A stretch of 24,736 nucleotides of DNA, from the IMG/VR virus record IMGVR_UViG_3300018416_003057, positions 1-24,736 of that record. The stretch is one strand, 5' to 3'. The notes below the pieces were generated by a model. It saw nothing but the letters and a program-made list of their open reading frames with translations. It had not been told where the DNA came from and ran no database searches. The stretch comes from a virus. A program made the translations under genes and the position numbers. Within the stretch, counting starts at the first letter, position 1; each line of letters starts with the position of its first letter. Below, in pieces: positions 14,738 to 21,393 of this stretch.

Positions 14738-14760
14738 TGTGACATTTATGTGACATAAAT
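14738..14760. repeat. TGTGACAT direct repeat and 17-bp palindrome upstream of promoter
   Basis: TGTGACAT occurs twice with an 11-bp period (14738-14745 and 14749-14756). The second copy is part of a 17-bp palindrome, ATTTATGT-G-ACATAAAT (14744-14760). It sits just upstream of the -35 of the 14700 promoter and so is placed like an activator or repressor site. Confidence 0.5.
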
Positions 14761-14780
14761 ACTTATATGACATATTTAAG

Positions 14781-14815
14781 AAAAAAATTAAAGAAATTTC
14801 ATAAGATTATGAAAT
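14781..14815 (-). terminator. AT-rich rho-independent terminator after the cyclase/curli-like operon
   Basis: Palindrome 14796-14815 (arms ATTTCAT and ATGAAAT around a 6-base loop), followed on the minus strand by TTCTTTAA and a run of seven T (14787-14781). It lies 44 nt beyond the cyclase stop codon. Confidence 0.6.
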
Positions 14816-14858
14816 CAGGAAGATTACAGAAAGTAATTCACAAATTTATACCAGAGTC

Positions 14859-16709
14859 TCAATCTTTGTAAAGTTTACGAACCTCACCATCTATTATTGG
14901 TGCGTACATTTTAACAGGTTCTTCTTTACCTTTGACTTTGACTTCACCTAATATACTCATTGGTATATCACTACATTGAAGATACGAATATTCAGACACG
15001 ATTATAGGTGTATCTTCTTGTCTCGTTTGTGCTTCTAATCTAGCTCCAAGATTAACAGCGTCACCAACAACACTATAATCCATTCTTGTTTCTGAACCCA
15101 TATTACCTACAATACATACACCCGTATTCACACCAGTACCAAATTTGACTCTTGGTAATCCCATATCTTTCATCTTTTCTTCTAGTTCGTCACCTAGAAG
15201 TTCTATTTCGATTGATGTTTTAACAGCCATCTCAGCATGATTAGGACAAAGGATCGGAGCATTCCAAAATGCCATAATACAATCGCCCATATACTTATCA
15301 ATAGTACCACCATTCTTTAATACAATCTTAGTCATTTTATCTAGAAACTCATTGATCAATTCTACTAATCCCTCTGGATCATCTTCTTTCATATAACGCT
15401 CACTTATGGGTGTGAATCCAACAATGTCGGCGAACATGAAACTCATCTCTTTTCTTTCACCACCTAGTTTCATTAGACTTGGATCTTTGACAATCATATC
15501 AACATATTCAGGTGATATGTAAGTACCAAACTGTCCTTTAATTTGTTGTTTGAGTTTGAACTGAACATAGAAGTTGTTAAAACTCGAATGACTAAATATA
15601 AGTATCAATAAGATAAGGGGATATGAAAAATCAATCAAGATTCCGGAAGCGAAGACTTCAAACCCAGCGAAGACAACGCCGGTTACACTCCCACCGAAAA
15701 CTAAAGCTGATAACCATATCGGTAAATGATAAACCGATAGGAGAAGTATTAGTCCCAAGAAAAACATTAGACTTACCTCACCCAATAGAACCCATTGAGG
15801 TCTACTAATTTGTTTACCACCTGTAAGAGTATGAATTACTGATGCTTGAATATCATGAGGATATTTTAGACCCATTGGCGTAGTAACTAATGGTGAGATA
15901 CCTTCTGCTGTTGTACCAATGATAACTGTTTTACCTTGAAGATCAGGTAGAACATCACCATATTGATATCTCTCAAAAGTATTAGTCCAATCTACATATA
16001 TTGATCCTGTGTAATCTGTTTTAACAGGTTCATATGGTGGTATTCTCATATTCTCAATACCTGTTTCTTCTACTTTCATTGTATATGATTTTTTGTTCGC
16101 CATGACACGAACTGTTTCCATACCAAAACTAGGATATAATTTATTTTGTACTGAAATGACTAATGGTATTCTTCTTACTGAACCATCAACTTCTGGAGAT
16201 GACGATAACATTCCTACCCCATCAGCAGCTGATCCGTGTATATTATTTACTATAGAGTTGTACCTGTAAGCAAAGGTTGTTGCATCACCATTACCTAAAG
16301 TAGCAGTTCCTACATGAGGTGCTACACTTTCTAACCCCTTCTGAGATGTAGTTGATGACAAAACAATACCATTATCTTTTACCCAAGATGAAAATATCTC
16401 GTCACCACCAAATCTATCTACATCAGCAAACATAGTAGTGAATCCTATCACACCAGCATTACTGTTTCTTAAATCTGATATCATCTGAGCAAATTGATGT
16501 CTTGGAAATGGCCATTGACCAAATTGTTCTAAAGATTTTTCTCCGATATCGATAAGAACTATCGATTCGTTTTGAACTTGTTCTTCTGCTTTCTGATAAT
16601 AATCAAAATTGATTACTCTGAGTTGTTCTATAATATCAGGATCATAAACTCTGAGTCCGATTAAACTGACAAGAACTATTATACATGACCAAATAGAAGT
16701 TAGTTTCAT
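14859..16709 (-). CDS. CHASE2-domain class III adenylate cyclase, membrane-bound, 616 aa
   Basis: An N-terminal membrane segment (residues ~6-20) leads into a periplasmic CHASE2 sensor (~25-300, including WPFPRHQFAQMISDL and DGSVRRIPLVISV..YPSFGMETV). Three membrane spans (~306-326, 331-352, 355-373) and a linker (FGTYISPEYVDMI) precede the cyclase domain (~418-600). Catalytic residues are present: metal ligands D428 (FADIVGFT) and D476 (KYMGD), adenine-selecting K472 and D544 (RMDYSVVGD), and transition-state N553 and R557 (VNLGARLE). It should make cAMP. This is the last gene of the curli-like operon, joined to the second curlin-like gene by an ATGA overlap. A CHASE2 cyclase in a lytic-type phage is unexpected; the FecR neighbour echoes bacterial FecR-CHASE2 cyclase pairs (recollection). 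Confidence 0.93.
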   Translation of the reverse strand: MKLTSIWSCIIVLVSLIGLRVYDPDIIEQLRVINFDYYQKAEEQVQNESIVLIDIGEKSLEQFGQWPFPRHQFAQMISDLRNSNAGVIGFTTMFADVDRFGGDEIFSSWVKDNGIVLSSTTSQKGLESVAPHVGTATLGNGDATTFAYRYNSIVNNIHGSAADGVGMLSSSPEVDGSVRRIPLVISVQNKLYPSFGMETVRVMANKKSYTMKVEETGIENMRIPPYEPVKTDYTGSIYVDWTNTFERYQYGDVLPDLQGKTVIIGTTAEGISPLVTTPMGLKYPHDIQASVIHTLTGGKQISRPQWVLLGEVSLMFFLGLILLLSVYHLPIWLSALVFGGSVTGVVFAGFEVFASGILIDFSYPLILLILIFSHSSFNNFYVQFKLKQQIKGQFGTYISPEYVDMIVKDPSLMKLGGERKEMSFMFADIVGFTPISERYMKEDDPEGLVELINEFLDKMTKIVLKNGGTIDKYMGDCIMAFWNAPILCPNHAEMAVKTSIEIELLGDELEEKMKDMGLPRVKFGTGVNTGVCIVGNMGSETRMDYSVVGDAVNLGARLEAQTRQEDTPIIVSEYSYLQCSDIPMSILGEVKVKGKEEPVKMYAPIIDGEVRKLYKD

Positions 16710-17524
16710 TGTTGAGTTACACTAATCGAACAACCACTAGCTGTCTGACAATTTTGTGATAAAGAATATGATTGAGATGTATTTCCTTTTTGTAGTAAAT
16801 CTAAATCTGTAGGATAAGCACCATTCAATTCGATTGTTGCCGTATGTGCACCATTGTCTCTTTGATTAATCCATACATCATTACCATCATTGTTAATTGT
16901 AAGAGTTAATGTTTTGTCACCATTCTGTGCTTGTCTAGCGAATACATCATTATCATCAGCGTATATATTTACAGTCATAGAATGTGATATACTACTTGTA
17001 TCCATCTTTTGACTTCCAATAAATTTATTATCATCACCATGTATATCTAATCTTACAAAGTTTCCACCTGGTTCATTACCGTCATAGTCCCAAGTTGGTG
17101 ACCAGTTAGAAGTATCATTCAATGAATAACCTTGTCCAAATTTTACTGTATTGTCATCACCCCAAATATGAAATTGAAAATCGTTATCATTACAATTTGA
17201 AGTTGAACACTTTTGACGAATATCTATATTATTTCTTAGTCCGTCTAAATCACCACCCCAACTATATCCTGAACCCCATGAATCAGTATAACCAATATAG
17301 TTTTTATTTCCTAATTGTAAAAGATTAATAGTGTTGTTATTGTGATCAAAAGAAAATCTAATTAAATTATCATGTCCAATCTGTTCAATACTTAGATTTA
17401 AATTATCACTACCACCTGTAGCGACTTGATCTAAATGAATATGATTAGGATCAGCCAGACTGTTTAATGATAATAACGACACTATCGCCGTCATTAACAA
17501 TAATTGAATTTTTAACACCTTCAT
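16706..17524 (-). CDS. Secreted curlin-like repeat protein 2, 272 aa
   Basis: A signal peptide (MKVLKIQLLLMTAIVSLLSLNSLA) precedes a mature region of short beta repeats. LNLSIEQIGHDNLIRF at about 42-57 contains the curlin motif QxGxxN; later units follow as INLLQLGNKN, FHIWGDDNTVKF, LDIHGDDNKFIG, VNIYADDNDVFARQ, TINNDGNDVWINQ and LDLLQKGNTSQ. These fit a beta-solenoid of CsgA/CsgB type, where Gln and Asn ladders stack into amyloid. Cysteine pairs occur at 106/111 and 259/265. ATG 17524 has a GAGAG upstream; the first 74 nt overlap the FecR gene in another frame. It is probably exported through the CsgG-like pore encoded upstream. It could instead be a non-amyloid adhesin. Confidence 0.8.
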   Translation of the reverse strand: MKVLKIQLLLMTAIVSLLSLNSLADPNHIHLDQVATGGSDNLNLSIEQIGHDNLIRFSFDHNNNTINLLQLGNKNYIGYTDSWGSGYSWGGDLDGLRNNIDIRQKCSTSNCNDNDFQFHIWGDDNTVKFGQGYSLNDTSNWSPTWDYDGNEPGGNFVRLDIHGDDNKFIGSQKMDTSSISHSMTVNIYADDNDVFARQAQNGDKTLTLTINNDGNDVWINQRDNGAHTATIELNGAYPTDLDLLQKGNTSQSYSLSQNCQTASGCSISVTQQ

Positions 17525-18611
17525 TTTCACTCTCTATTTTTACTGCTGATTCAATTGGTACTCTTATATCTATGATTCCGTTAACTTCTCTATAAAACCA
17601 TATCTGACCTGTTGAATCATCTATTATTGTATTATATTGAGTATTCTTATCGAATCCCAATGCTGTACCCACTATGTTACCTTCAGTGGATCCTGTTTTA
17701 CCTTTGTCTCTTTGTTTCTGTTTTAAAATGTTTACTTCTTCGAAAAGTTTAAGAACATCTTGAAGAAAGTCAACATCTAATAAATCTATATCAAGTTCTG
17801 AGAACTCTAAATCTTCACCACCATCATCCCAATCTTCTTTTAAATAATCTATATCAAGATCATTAAAATCTAGAAGACTGTCACTACTATCATCTTGAGT
17901 TTCTGCAGCTTCGTCTGTAGCATCTTGAACTTCTTGTGGTGGTGATACAATAAACATATTATCTATTGCATCTAAATTCATAATATTATCTAACACTACA
18001 GGTTGTACAGGTGGTGTCGATATACTAGACACCATTGTAGCTTGAAATGCTTCATTCAAAACAACTACACCACCTTCATTCGTAACTGTTATTTCACCAG
18101 ACGGACTACAATCACCATCAACTGTACATTCTGTTTCCGGTAGAAGTATTACTAAACTCCGACCAAGTTCATCTACACTAGTTGTAAAACTTGTGCCTCG
18201 AACACCAATCGTTGCCGTTGGTGTTGTAATGACGATATTTTCTTTTGGTACTAGACCCAACTTACCTGTTGTAAATCTAGCTGTGCCTGATACAAAACTC
18301 ATAGCCATTTTTGACTTTGAGGGATCAGGATCAAAATAATATTCGTCTATTACTACTTCGGTATGCTCTGTCAACTTCAAGTTAGTTTCATCAATAAACT
18401 TGATGTTCATTCTACCTTGAGCTGTTTCTATAGAATCTTTAAAGTATATGTCTTCTCCGATTCCACCGGATAAAGTTTCACCTGTATCTCTTACTATACC
18501 AGAACTACCATTGTGTTCTGTTATATCACCTATATCATTTGCATAAACAAAAGTAGTAAATAGACAAAAATTAATCGCCAGTATCTTTTTGATTGATTGT
18601 AATTGTAGCAT
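17451..18611 (-). CDS. Secreted FecR-domain protein with acidic linker, 386 aa
   Basis: A signal peptide (MLQLQSIKKILAINFCLFTTFVYA) is followed by a FecR domain (about 28-145): GIVRDTGETLSGGIGEDIYFKD, then ETAQGRMNIKFIDETNLKL, and NIVITTPTATIGVRGTSF. FecR domains occur in periplasmic signalling proteins and in exported proteins of surface-polymer loci. Residues 225-290 are extremely acidic with a near-repeat (DFNDLDIDYLKEDW / EFSELDIDLLDVDF), perhaps Ca2+- or protein-binding. Cys162 and Cys168 may pair. The ATG at 18611 gives a clean signal peptide; an upstream TTG at 18632 would only add seven residues. It overlaps curlin-like gene 1 by 41 nt and gene 2 by 74 nt. It could be an assembly factor, anchor or sensor partner for the cyclase. 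Confidence 0.85.
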   Translation of the reverse strand: MLQLQSIKKILAINFCLFTTFVYANDIGDITEHNGSSGIVRDTGETLSGGIGEDIYFKDSIETAQGRMNIKFIDETNLKLTEHTEVVIDEYYFDPDPSKSKMAMSFVSGTARFTTGKLGLVPKENIVITTPTATIGVRGTSFTTSVDELGRSLVILLPETECTVDGDCSPSGEITVTNEGGVVVLNEAFQATMVSSISTPPVQPVVLDNIMNLDAIDNMFIVSPPQEVQDATDEAAETQDDSSDSLLDFNDLDIDYLKEDWDDGGEDLEFSELDIDLLDVDFLQDVLKLFEEVNILKQKQRDKGKTGSTEGNIVGTALGFDKNTQYNTIIDDSTGQIWFYREVNGIIDIRVPIESAVKIESENEGVKNSIIVNDGDSVVIIIKQSG

Positions 18612-19299
18612 TTTCACTATCAAAATCTGCAATCAGTTCACTATGACACGAATTTACACCACTAGGGCATGTTCCAGAACTCTGAACGATATCAATATTA
18701 CCATTAGACTGAATTAACTCTAAATCAATTTTATGATAAGCTCCATCAGTTTGACTTGTATTAACATCATTTGAACTACCTGTAACATCTAAATCGTATG
18801 TTGCGTCGTCAACTTCAACAACAGTTGTAAATACATTAGAACTACCTGTAACATCTAAATCAAAATCTAGTCTTTCAGAAGATTGAGCTGCTCCCCAATC
18901 TAAGTCCATAGTATTTGAACTACCTGTCCAATTTGCTAATAAGTTAGATGAGTCAGCTGAACCTGATGCACCAATAGTCTGATCCCAATCATTACTACTA
19001 CCTGTCATATTGACACTATAAGTAGATTGATCGAGAATCATTGGTCCATAAATTTTGTTCATGTTACCAATCATATCAAAATTAATTGTATTAGTTGTAC
19101 CTGTAATTACCATTGCTGAACCACATAGTCCGCTTGATATGGATCCACATAATTTGTTACCATATCCAATCTGATCAATAGTTAATGTAAGAGTATCACC
19201 TGTTTGATCAAGTTTGATTGCATTATCAGTTGTTGCTTCAGCAAATAATAAAGTTGGTGTAAATAATACTAATGCTAAAATTTTATTTAACATTTTCAT
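18571..19299 (-). CDS. Secreted curlin-like repeat protein 1, 242 aa
   Basis: A signal peptide (MKMLNKILALVLFTPTLLFA) is followed by LTLTIDQIGYGNKL (39-50), a canonical curlin unit with QxGxxN, and INFDMIGNMNKIYG. Four TGSSN units then occur at residues 99, 125, 151 and 173, spaced about one or two beta turns apart with alternating Asp/Leu strands (DLDVTGSSN). The pattern fits an Asn-ladder beta-solenoid. A Cys pair (211, 218) lies near the C-terminus. I start at ATG 19299, which has GAGG 8 nt upstream and a clean signal peptide; the frame opens further to 19362. It overlaps csgG by 17 nt. Likely substrate of the CsgG/CsgF pore (inference from operon order). Confidence 0.8.
   Translation of the reverse strand: MKMLNKILALVLFTPTLLFAEATTDNAIKLDQTGDTLTLTIDQIGYGNKLCGSISSGLCGSAMVITGTTNTINFDMIGNMNKIYGPMILDQSTYSVNMTGSSNDWDQTIGASGSADSSNLLANWTGSSNTMDLDWGAAQSSERLDFDLDVTGSSNVFTTVVEVDDATYDLDVTGSSNDVNTSQTDGAYHKIDLELIQSNGNIDIVQSSGTCPSGVNSCHSELIADFDSENATITINQKDTGD
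18769..19005 (-). repeat. DNA-level repeats encoding the TGSSN units of curlin-like protein 1
   Basis: Four copies of ACAGGTAGT(T/A)C-type sequence (minus strand), near 19005-18991, 18927-18913, 18849-18835 and 18783-18769; the last two share a longer match encoding DLDVTGSSN. Near-identical DNA suggests recent unit duplication or recombination. Confidence 0.7.
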
Positions 19300-20146
19300 T
19301 TTCTTTTTCCTCGTTATTATTAGTTTCTTCTGGCCATTGAATTGTCCAAAAACCTCTTTCATCGCCTTGAAGAATTAATTCGTAAACAGCAGCTTCGATT
19401 GCTGATCTTACACTTCTGGTTACACTCTCATTCTCGGTCATTCCGTCTTCAACTTCTACTAACTGAGTATCCATCTCAACGAATCTAAACACATCAAATC
19501 CTTCAGCGACCGATAAAATTGTCTTTGATGTTTGTACATTTAATAAAATTTCACCTGTAAGAACACTTACTGCTCTCAAGTGAACAACTACGATATCTCT
19601 ACGGTAAGCTTGTTGAGCACCTATGCCAAGATATCTAGCACCTCTTCCTCCAGTTTCTATATTGGTATCGTACCCAATAATACCACCTTCAAGAATAATC
19701 CCAGCGAATAAGAGTGGTGCTAATTTTTTCTCCTCTTGATACGCTTCTCTTGTTGTTCTTACTATTTGACGCTCTCTAGTCAAATGGTCTATACCAACTC
19801 TTTCTACTACACGAAACCATGTACCATCACCCGCTGTTTTCAGAGCATCAATTAACATAGTCTCTGTACCTTGTGATACTGCTGTACTAAACATAGCTGC
19901 ATCACCTTTCTGTTTTCTTTGACCTGTTTTATCTAAAAACTTATAAACTGCTATAACAGGTTTTTCTACAGCTGGTGGTAGATTCAATAGTTTTTCGTGT
20001 GTTGGTAATTCTATAGTTTTAGGTTCTTCTGCACACTCAACAAAACTTGCACAGTTAGTATCGTGTATTCCTTTTACACTTACCATAGATGCACAACTAC
20101 TTAATAGTAGAAGGCTAACAACACCTATCCCTATCCTAAAGTTCAC
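19283..20146 (-). CDS. csgG: CsgG-like curli secretion lipoprotein (outer-membrane pore)
   Basis: CsgG forms the nine-subunit outer-membrane channel that exports curli subunits. There is a lipoprotein signal with lipobox LSSC (Cys18). Family hallmarks follow: VIAVYKFLDKTGQRK, FSTAVSQGTETMLIDALK, WFRVVERVGIDHLTRERQIVR, ILEGGIIGYDTN, GGRGARYLGIGAQQAYRRD, VLTGEILLNVQTSKTILS and a C-terminal DERGFW. At 287 aa it equals E. coli CsgG (about 277) in scale. The constriction loop differs: the E. coli loop ends YPASNF, whereas here it reads KGDAAMF, keeping the Phe but not the Tyr and Asn. The start is GTG 20146, with a GGAGG contained in the last codons of the CsgF-like gene and no gap between them. 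Confidence 0.95.
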   Translation of the reverse strand: MNFRIGIGVVSLLLLSSCASMVSVKGIHDTNCASFVECAEEPKTIELPTHEKLLNLPPAVEKPVIAVYKFLDKTGQRKQKGDAAMFSTAVSQGTETMLIDALKTAGDGTWFRVVERVGIDHLTRERQIVRTTREAYQEEKKLAPLLFAGIILEGGIIGYDTNIETGGRGARYLGIGAQQAYRRDIVVVHLRAVSVLTGEILLNVQTSKTILSVAEGFDVFRFVEMDTQLVEVEDGMTENESVTRSVRSAIEAAVYELILQGDERGFWTIQWPEETNNNEEKENENVK

Positions 20147-20707
20147 TTAACCTCCGAATGAACCATTACCAATTGGTATGGTTATAATTGTCTCTGTTCC
20201 GTCTTCGTCAACAATAGTTAAAACAATAACTTCTTCACCGAGAACACACCCTGTCATTGCTTCTGTATCACAAGTTGTTTTTAGATATGATATTGTATTA
20301 CCTTCTAAAGCAAAACTACCAAAATCAGATTCTACACAGGTTGGATCTAATGTTAAATCACATTGTTTAAATAATGAATCAACTAATTGTTTTGAAAGTT
20401 GTGAGTAAATACGGCTTTCTAAGTTCCTTATGAACTTAGCCATTGTTGTGTTTTCAGCTTCTCTCTGAGCTGCTAATAAAGCTGATTCTATATCTTTTTG
20501 TATAGCATCTCGTCTAGACTTTTCTTGGTTCTCAATAGTGAGATAATGTGCTGATGTACCTACACCTGAAAAGCTAGGATTTTTAAATTTATGAGTAAGT
20601 TCATCTGCATGTACACTAGGGCTTAAACCTACTAAACCAAATACAAATATACTAATTAAAGCGACTAACTCTAAATTATTTCTTATTTTTTCTTTCCTGT
20701 TTTTCAC
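20147..20707 (-). CDS. csgF: CsgF-like curli assembly protein
   Basis: CsgF plugs the outer face of the CsgG pore and nucleates curli. After a signal peptide ending SVHA (residue 34), the mature protein starts DELTHKFKNPSFSGVG, close to the E. coli CsgF N-terminus (F-x-F-R-N-P-x-F-G-G), the part that inserts in CsgG. A helical stretch (AKFIRNLESRIYSQLSKQLVDSLF) and C-terminal strands (VIVLTIVDEDGTETIITIPIGN) follow, as in CsgF. Two Cys pairs (CDLTLDPTC and CDTEAMTGC) are extra features. The start is GTG 20707, the only start giving the signal peptide, overlapping the membrane-protein gene by 32 nt. Directly precedes csgG, as csgF precedes csgG in bacteria. Confidence 0.88.
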   Translation of the reverse strand: MKNRKEKIRNNLELVALISIFVFGLVGLSPSVHADELTHKFKNPSFSGVGTSAHYLTIENQEKSRRDAIQKDIESALLAAQREAENTTMAKFIRNLESRIYSQLSKQLVDSLFKQCDLTLDPTCVESDFGSFALEGNTISYLKTTCDTEAMTGCVLGEEVIVLTIVDEDGTETIITIPIGNGSFGG

Positions 20708-20999
20708 TAGTTACCTTAGCCAAAGCTTCTTTTTCTTCAGCATCCTCTAAAATCATTTGTCTTTCACGATATTCTAGTACAACTTTCACTTTTTGTTGTA
20801 ATCTAATCATATCGTTATCTAACATACGATTCGCATCAATACACTTAATAAGTGCTAGATGCATTGTTTCTATCTCAGGTTCTAGTTTATCTGTAATATA
20901 TTTCCATACAAAGTATATAAAATATCCCATTCCTAGAGCCATTATAATGGGAAATCCAAAATCACTTATAGCTTGAGCTAAAGCATCCATTCCGTCCAT
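20676..20999 (-). CDS. Small single-span membrane protein with cytoplasmic coiled coil (107 aa)
   Basis: One N-terminal membrane helix (about residues 15-34, FGFPIIMALGMGYFIYFVWKY) precedes a long charged helix with heptad-like spacing and a Lys/Glu-rich tail. No named family is recognised; the layout is similar to small phage holins and to YvrJ/BhlA-like peptides, but also to accessory inner-membrane proteins. I start at ATG 20999, which shares a base with the preceding stop (TGATG) and has GAGGAG upstream; a TTG at 21002 is also in frame. Its place between another membrane peptide and csgF argues for a role in the export module. Confidence 0.75.
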   Translation of the reverse strand: MDGMDALAQAISDFGFPIIMALGMGYFIYFVWKYITDKLEPEIETMHLALIKCIDANRMLDNDMIRLQQKVKVVLEYRERQMILEDAEEKEALAKVTSEKQERKNKK

Positions 21000-21313
21000 C
21001 AATCTCTCCTCACATCAAGTTTCACATTCTGAGGTTGACCTTTTTCATTCGTTCTAAAGTTCTCAGCTCGTGCTACTCTGTCTATTGGTGGAGTCAATTC
21101 TAAAGCACTACTAACTAATAAGTCAATTTTTATCAACTCATTACTACCAACTCTTGCTCTGTCTTCTAACATTTTACAGAAACCTGTTAGTGTTTTGATG
21201 TCATCTATAACTCCGTCTAAAATCTGTTTTAGTACTAAGAAGATAAAGAATCCCATCACCAACGCTCCTGCTATTGGTGCTCCGACCTCTGCGATCAGAC
21301 CTAATATATCCAT
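20999..21313 (-). CDS. Small single-span membrane protein, first gene of the curli-like operon (104 aa)
   Basis: One hydrophobic helix (about residues 10-32, VGAPIAGALVMGFFIFLVLKQIL) is followed by a helical region and a polar C-terminal tail (AENFRTNEKGQPQNVKLDVRRD). The layout matches the next gene (helix near the N-terminus, G-x-P-I in the span: VGAPIAGAL here, FGFPIIMAL there), so the two may be paralogues that form a hetero-oligomer. Unknown function; a holin-like or energising inner-membrane role is possible. A GGAG Shine-Dalgarno lies 10 nt before the ATG, 26 nt downstream of a TATAAATA late promoter. Confidence 0.78.
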   Translation of the reverse strand: MDILGLIAEVGAPIAGALVMGFFIFLVLKQILDGVIDDIKTLTGFCKMLEDRARVGSNELIKIDLLVSSALELTPPIDRVARAENFRTNEKGQPQNVKLDVRRD

Positions 21314-21338
21314 GCTAATGTTTCTCCATTAATACTAG

Positions 21339-21346
21339 TATTTATA
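21339..21346 (-). promoter_or_regulatory. T4-late-type TATAAATA promoter of the curli-like operon
   Basis: An exact TATAAATA, 26 nt upstream of the first gene's ATG with a proper Shine-Dalgarno between. No -35 is needed in T4-type late promoters. It abuts the T-tract of the terminator just upstream. Confidence 0.65.
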
Positions 21347-21376
21347 AAAAAAGGGAGACAAAGACTGCCTCCCTTT
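21346..21376 (-). terminator. Strong rho-independent terminator after the IscA-like gene
   Basis: Minus strand: an 11-bp stem (AAAGGGAGGCA / TGTCTCCCTTT, one G-T pair), 5-base loop, followed by a continued T-run to 21346. It starts 17 nt after the IscA-like stop codon. Confidence 0.85.
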
Positions 21377-21393
21377 CTTATTTTTTAATGGAT

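Noticed and set aside
14767-14871. A 34-aa Lys-rich plus-strand frame (MTYLRKKLKKFHK...)
   Set aside because: It lies on the palindrome and A-tract that form the minus-strand terminator after the cyclase; there is no Shine-Dalgarno, and it would be the only plus-strand gene in the window.
15623-15808. A 61-aa plus-strand Arg/Gln-rich frame
   Set aside because: It is antisense to the second and third membrane spans and linker of the CHASE2 cyclase, without start signals; a shadow frame.
16906-18999. Repeated short motifs that might suggest a CRISPR or non-coding repeat array
   Set aside because: The repeats are in frame, encode TGSSN and GDDN units of secreted proteins, and have unequal spacing; no direct repeat/spacer structure.
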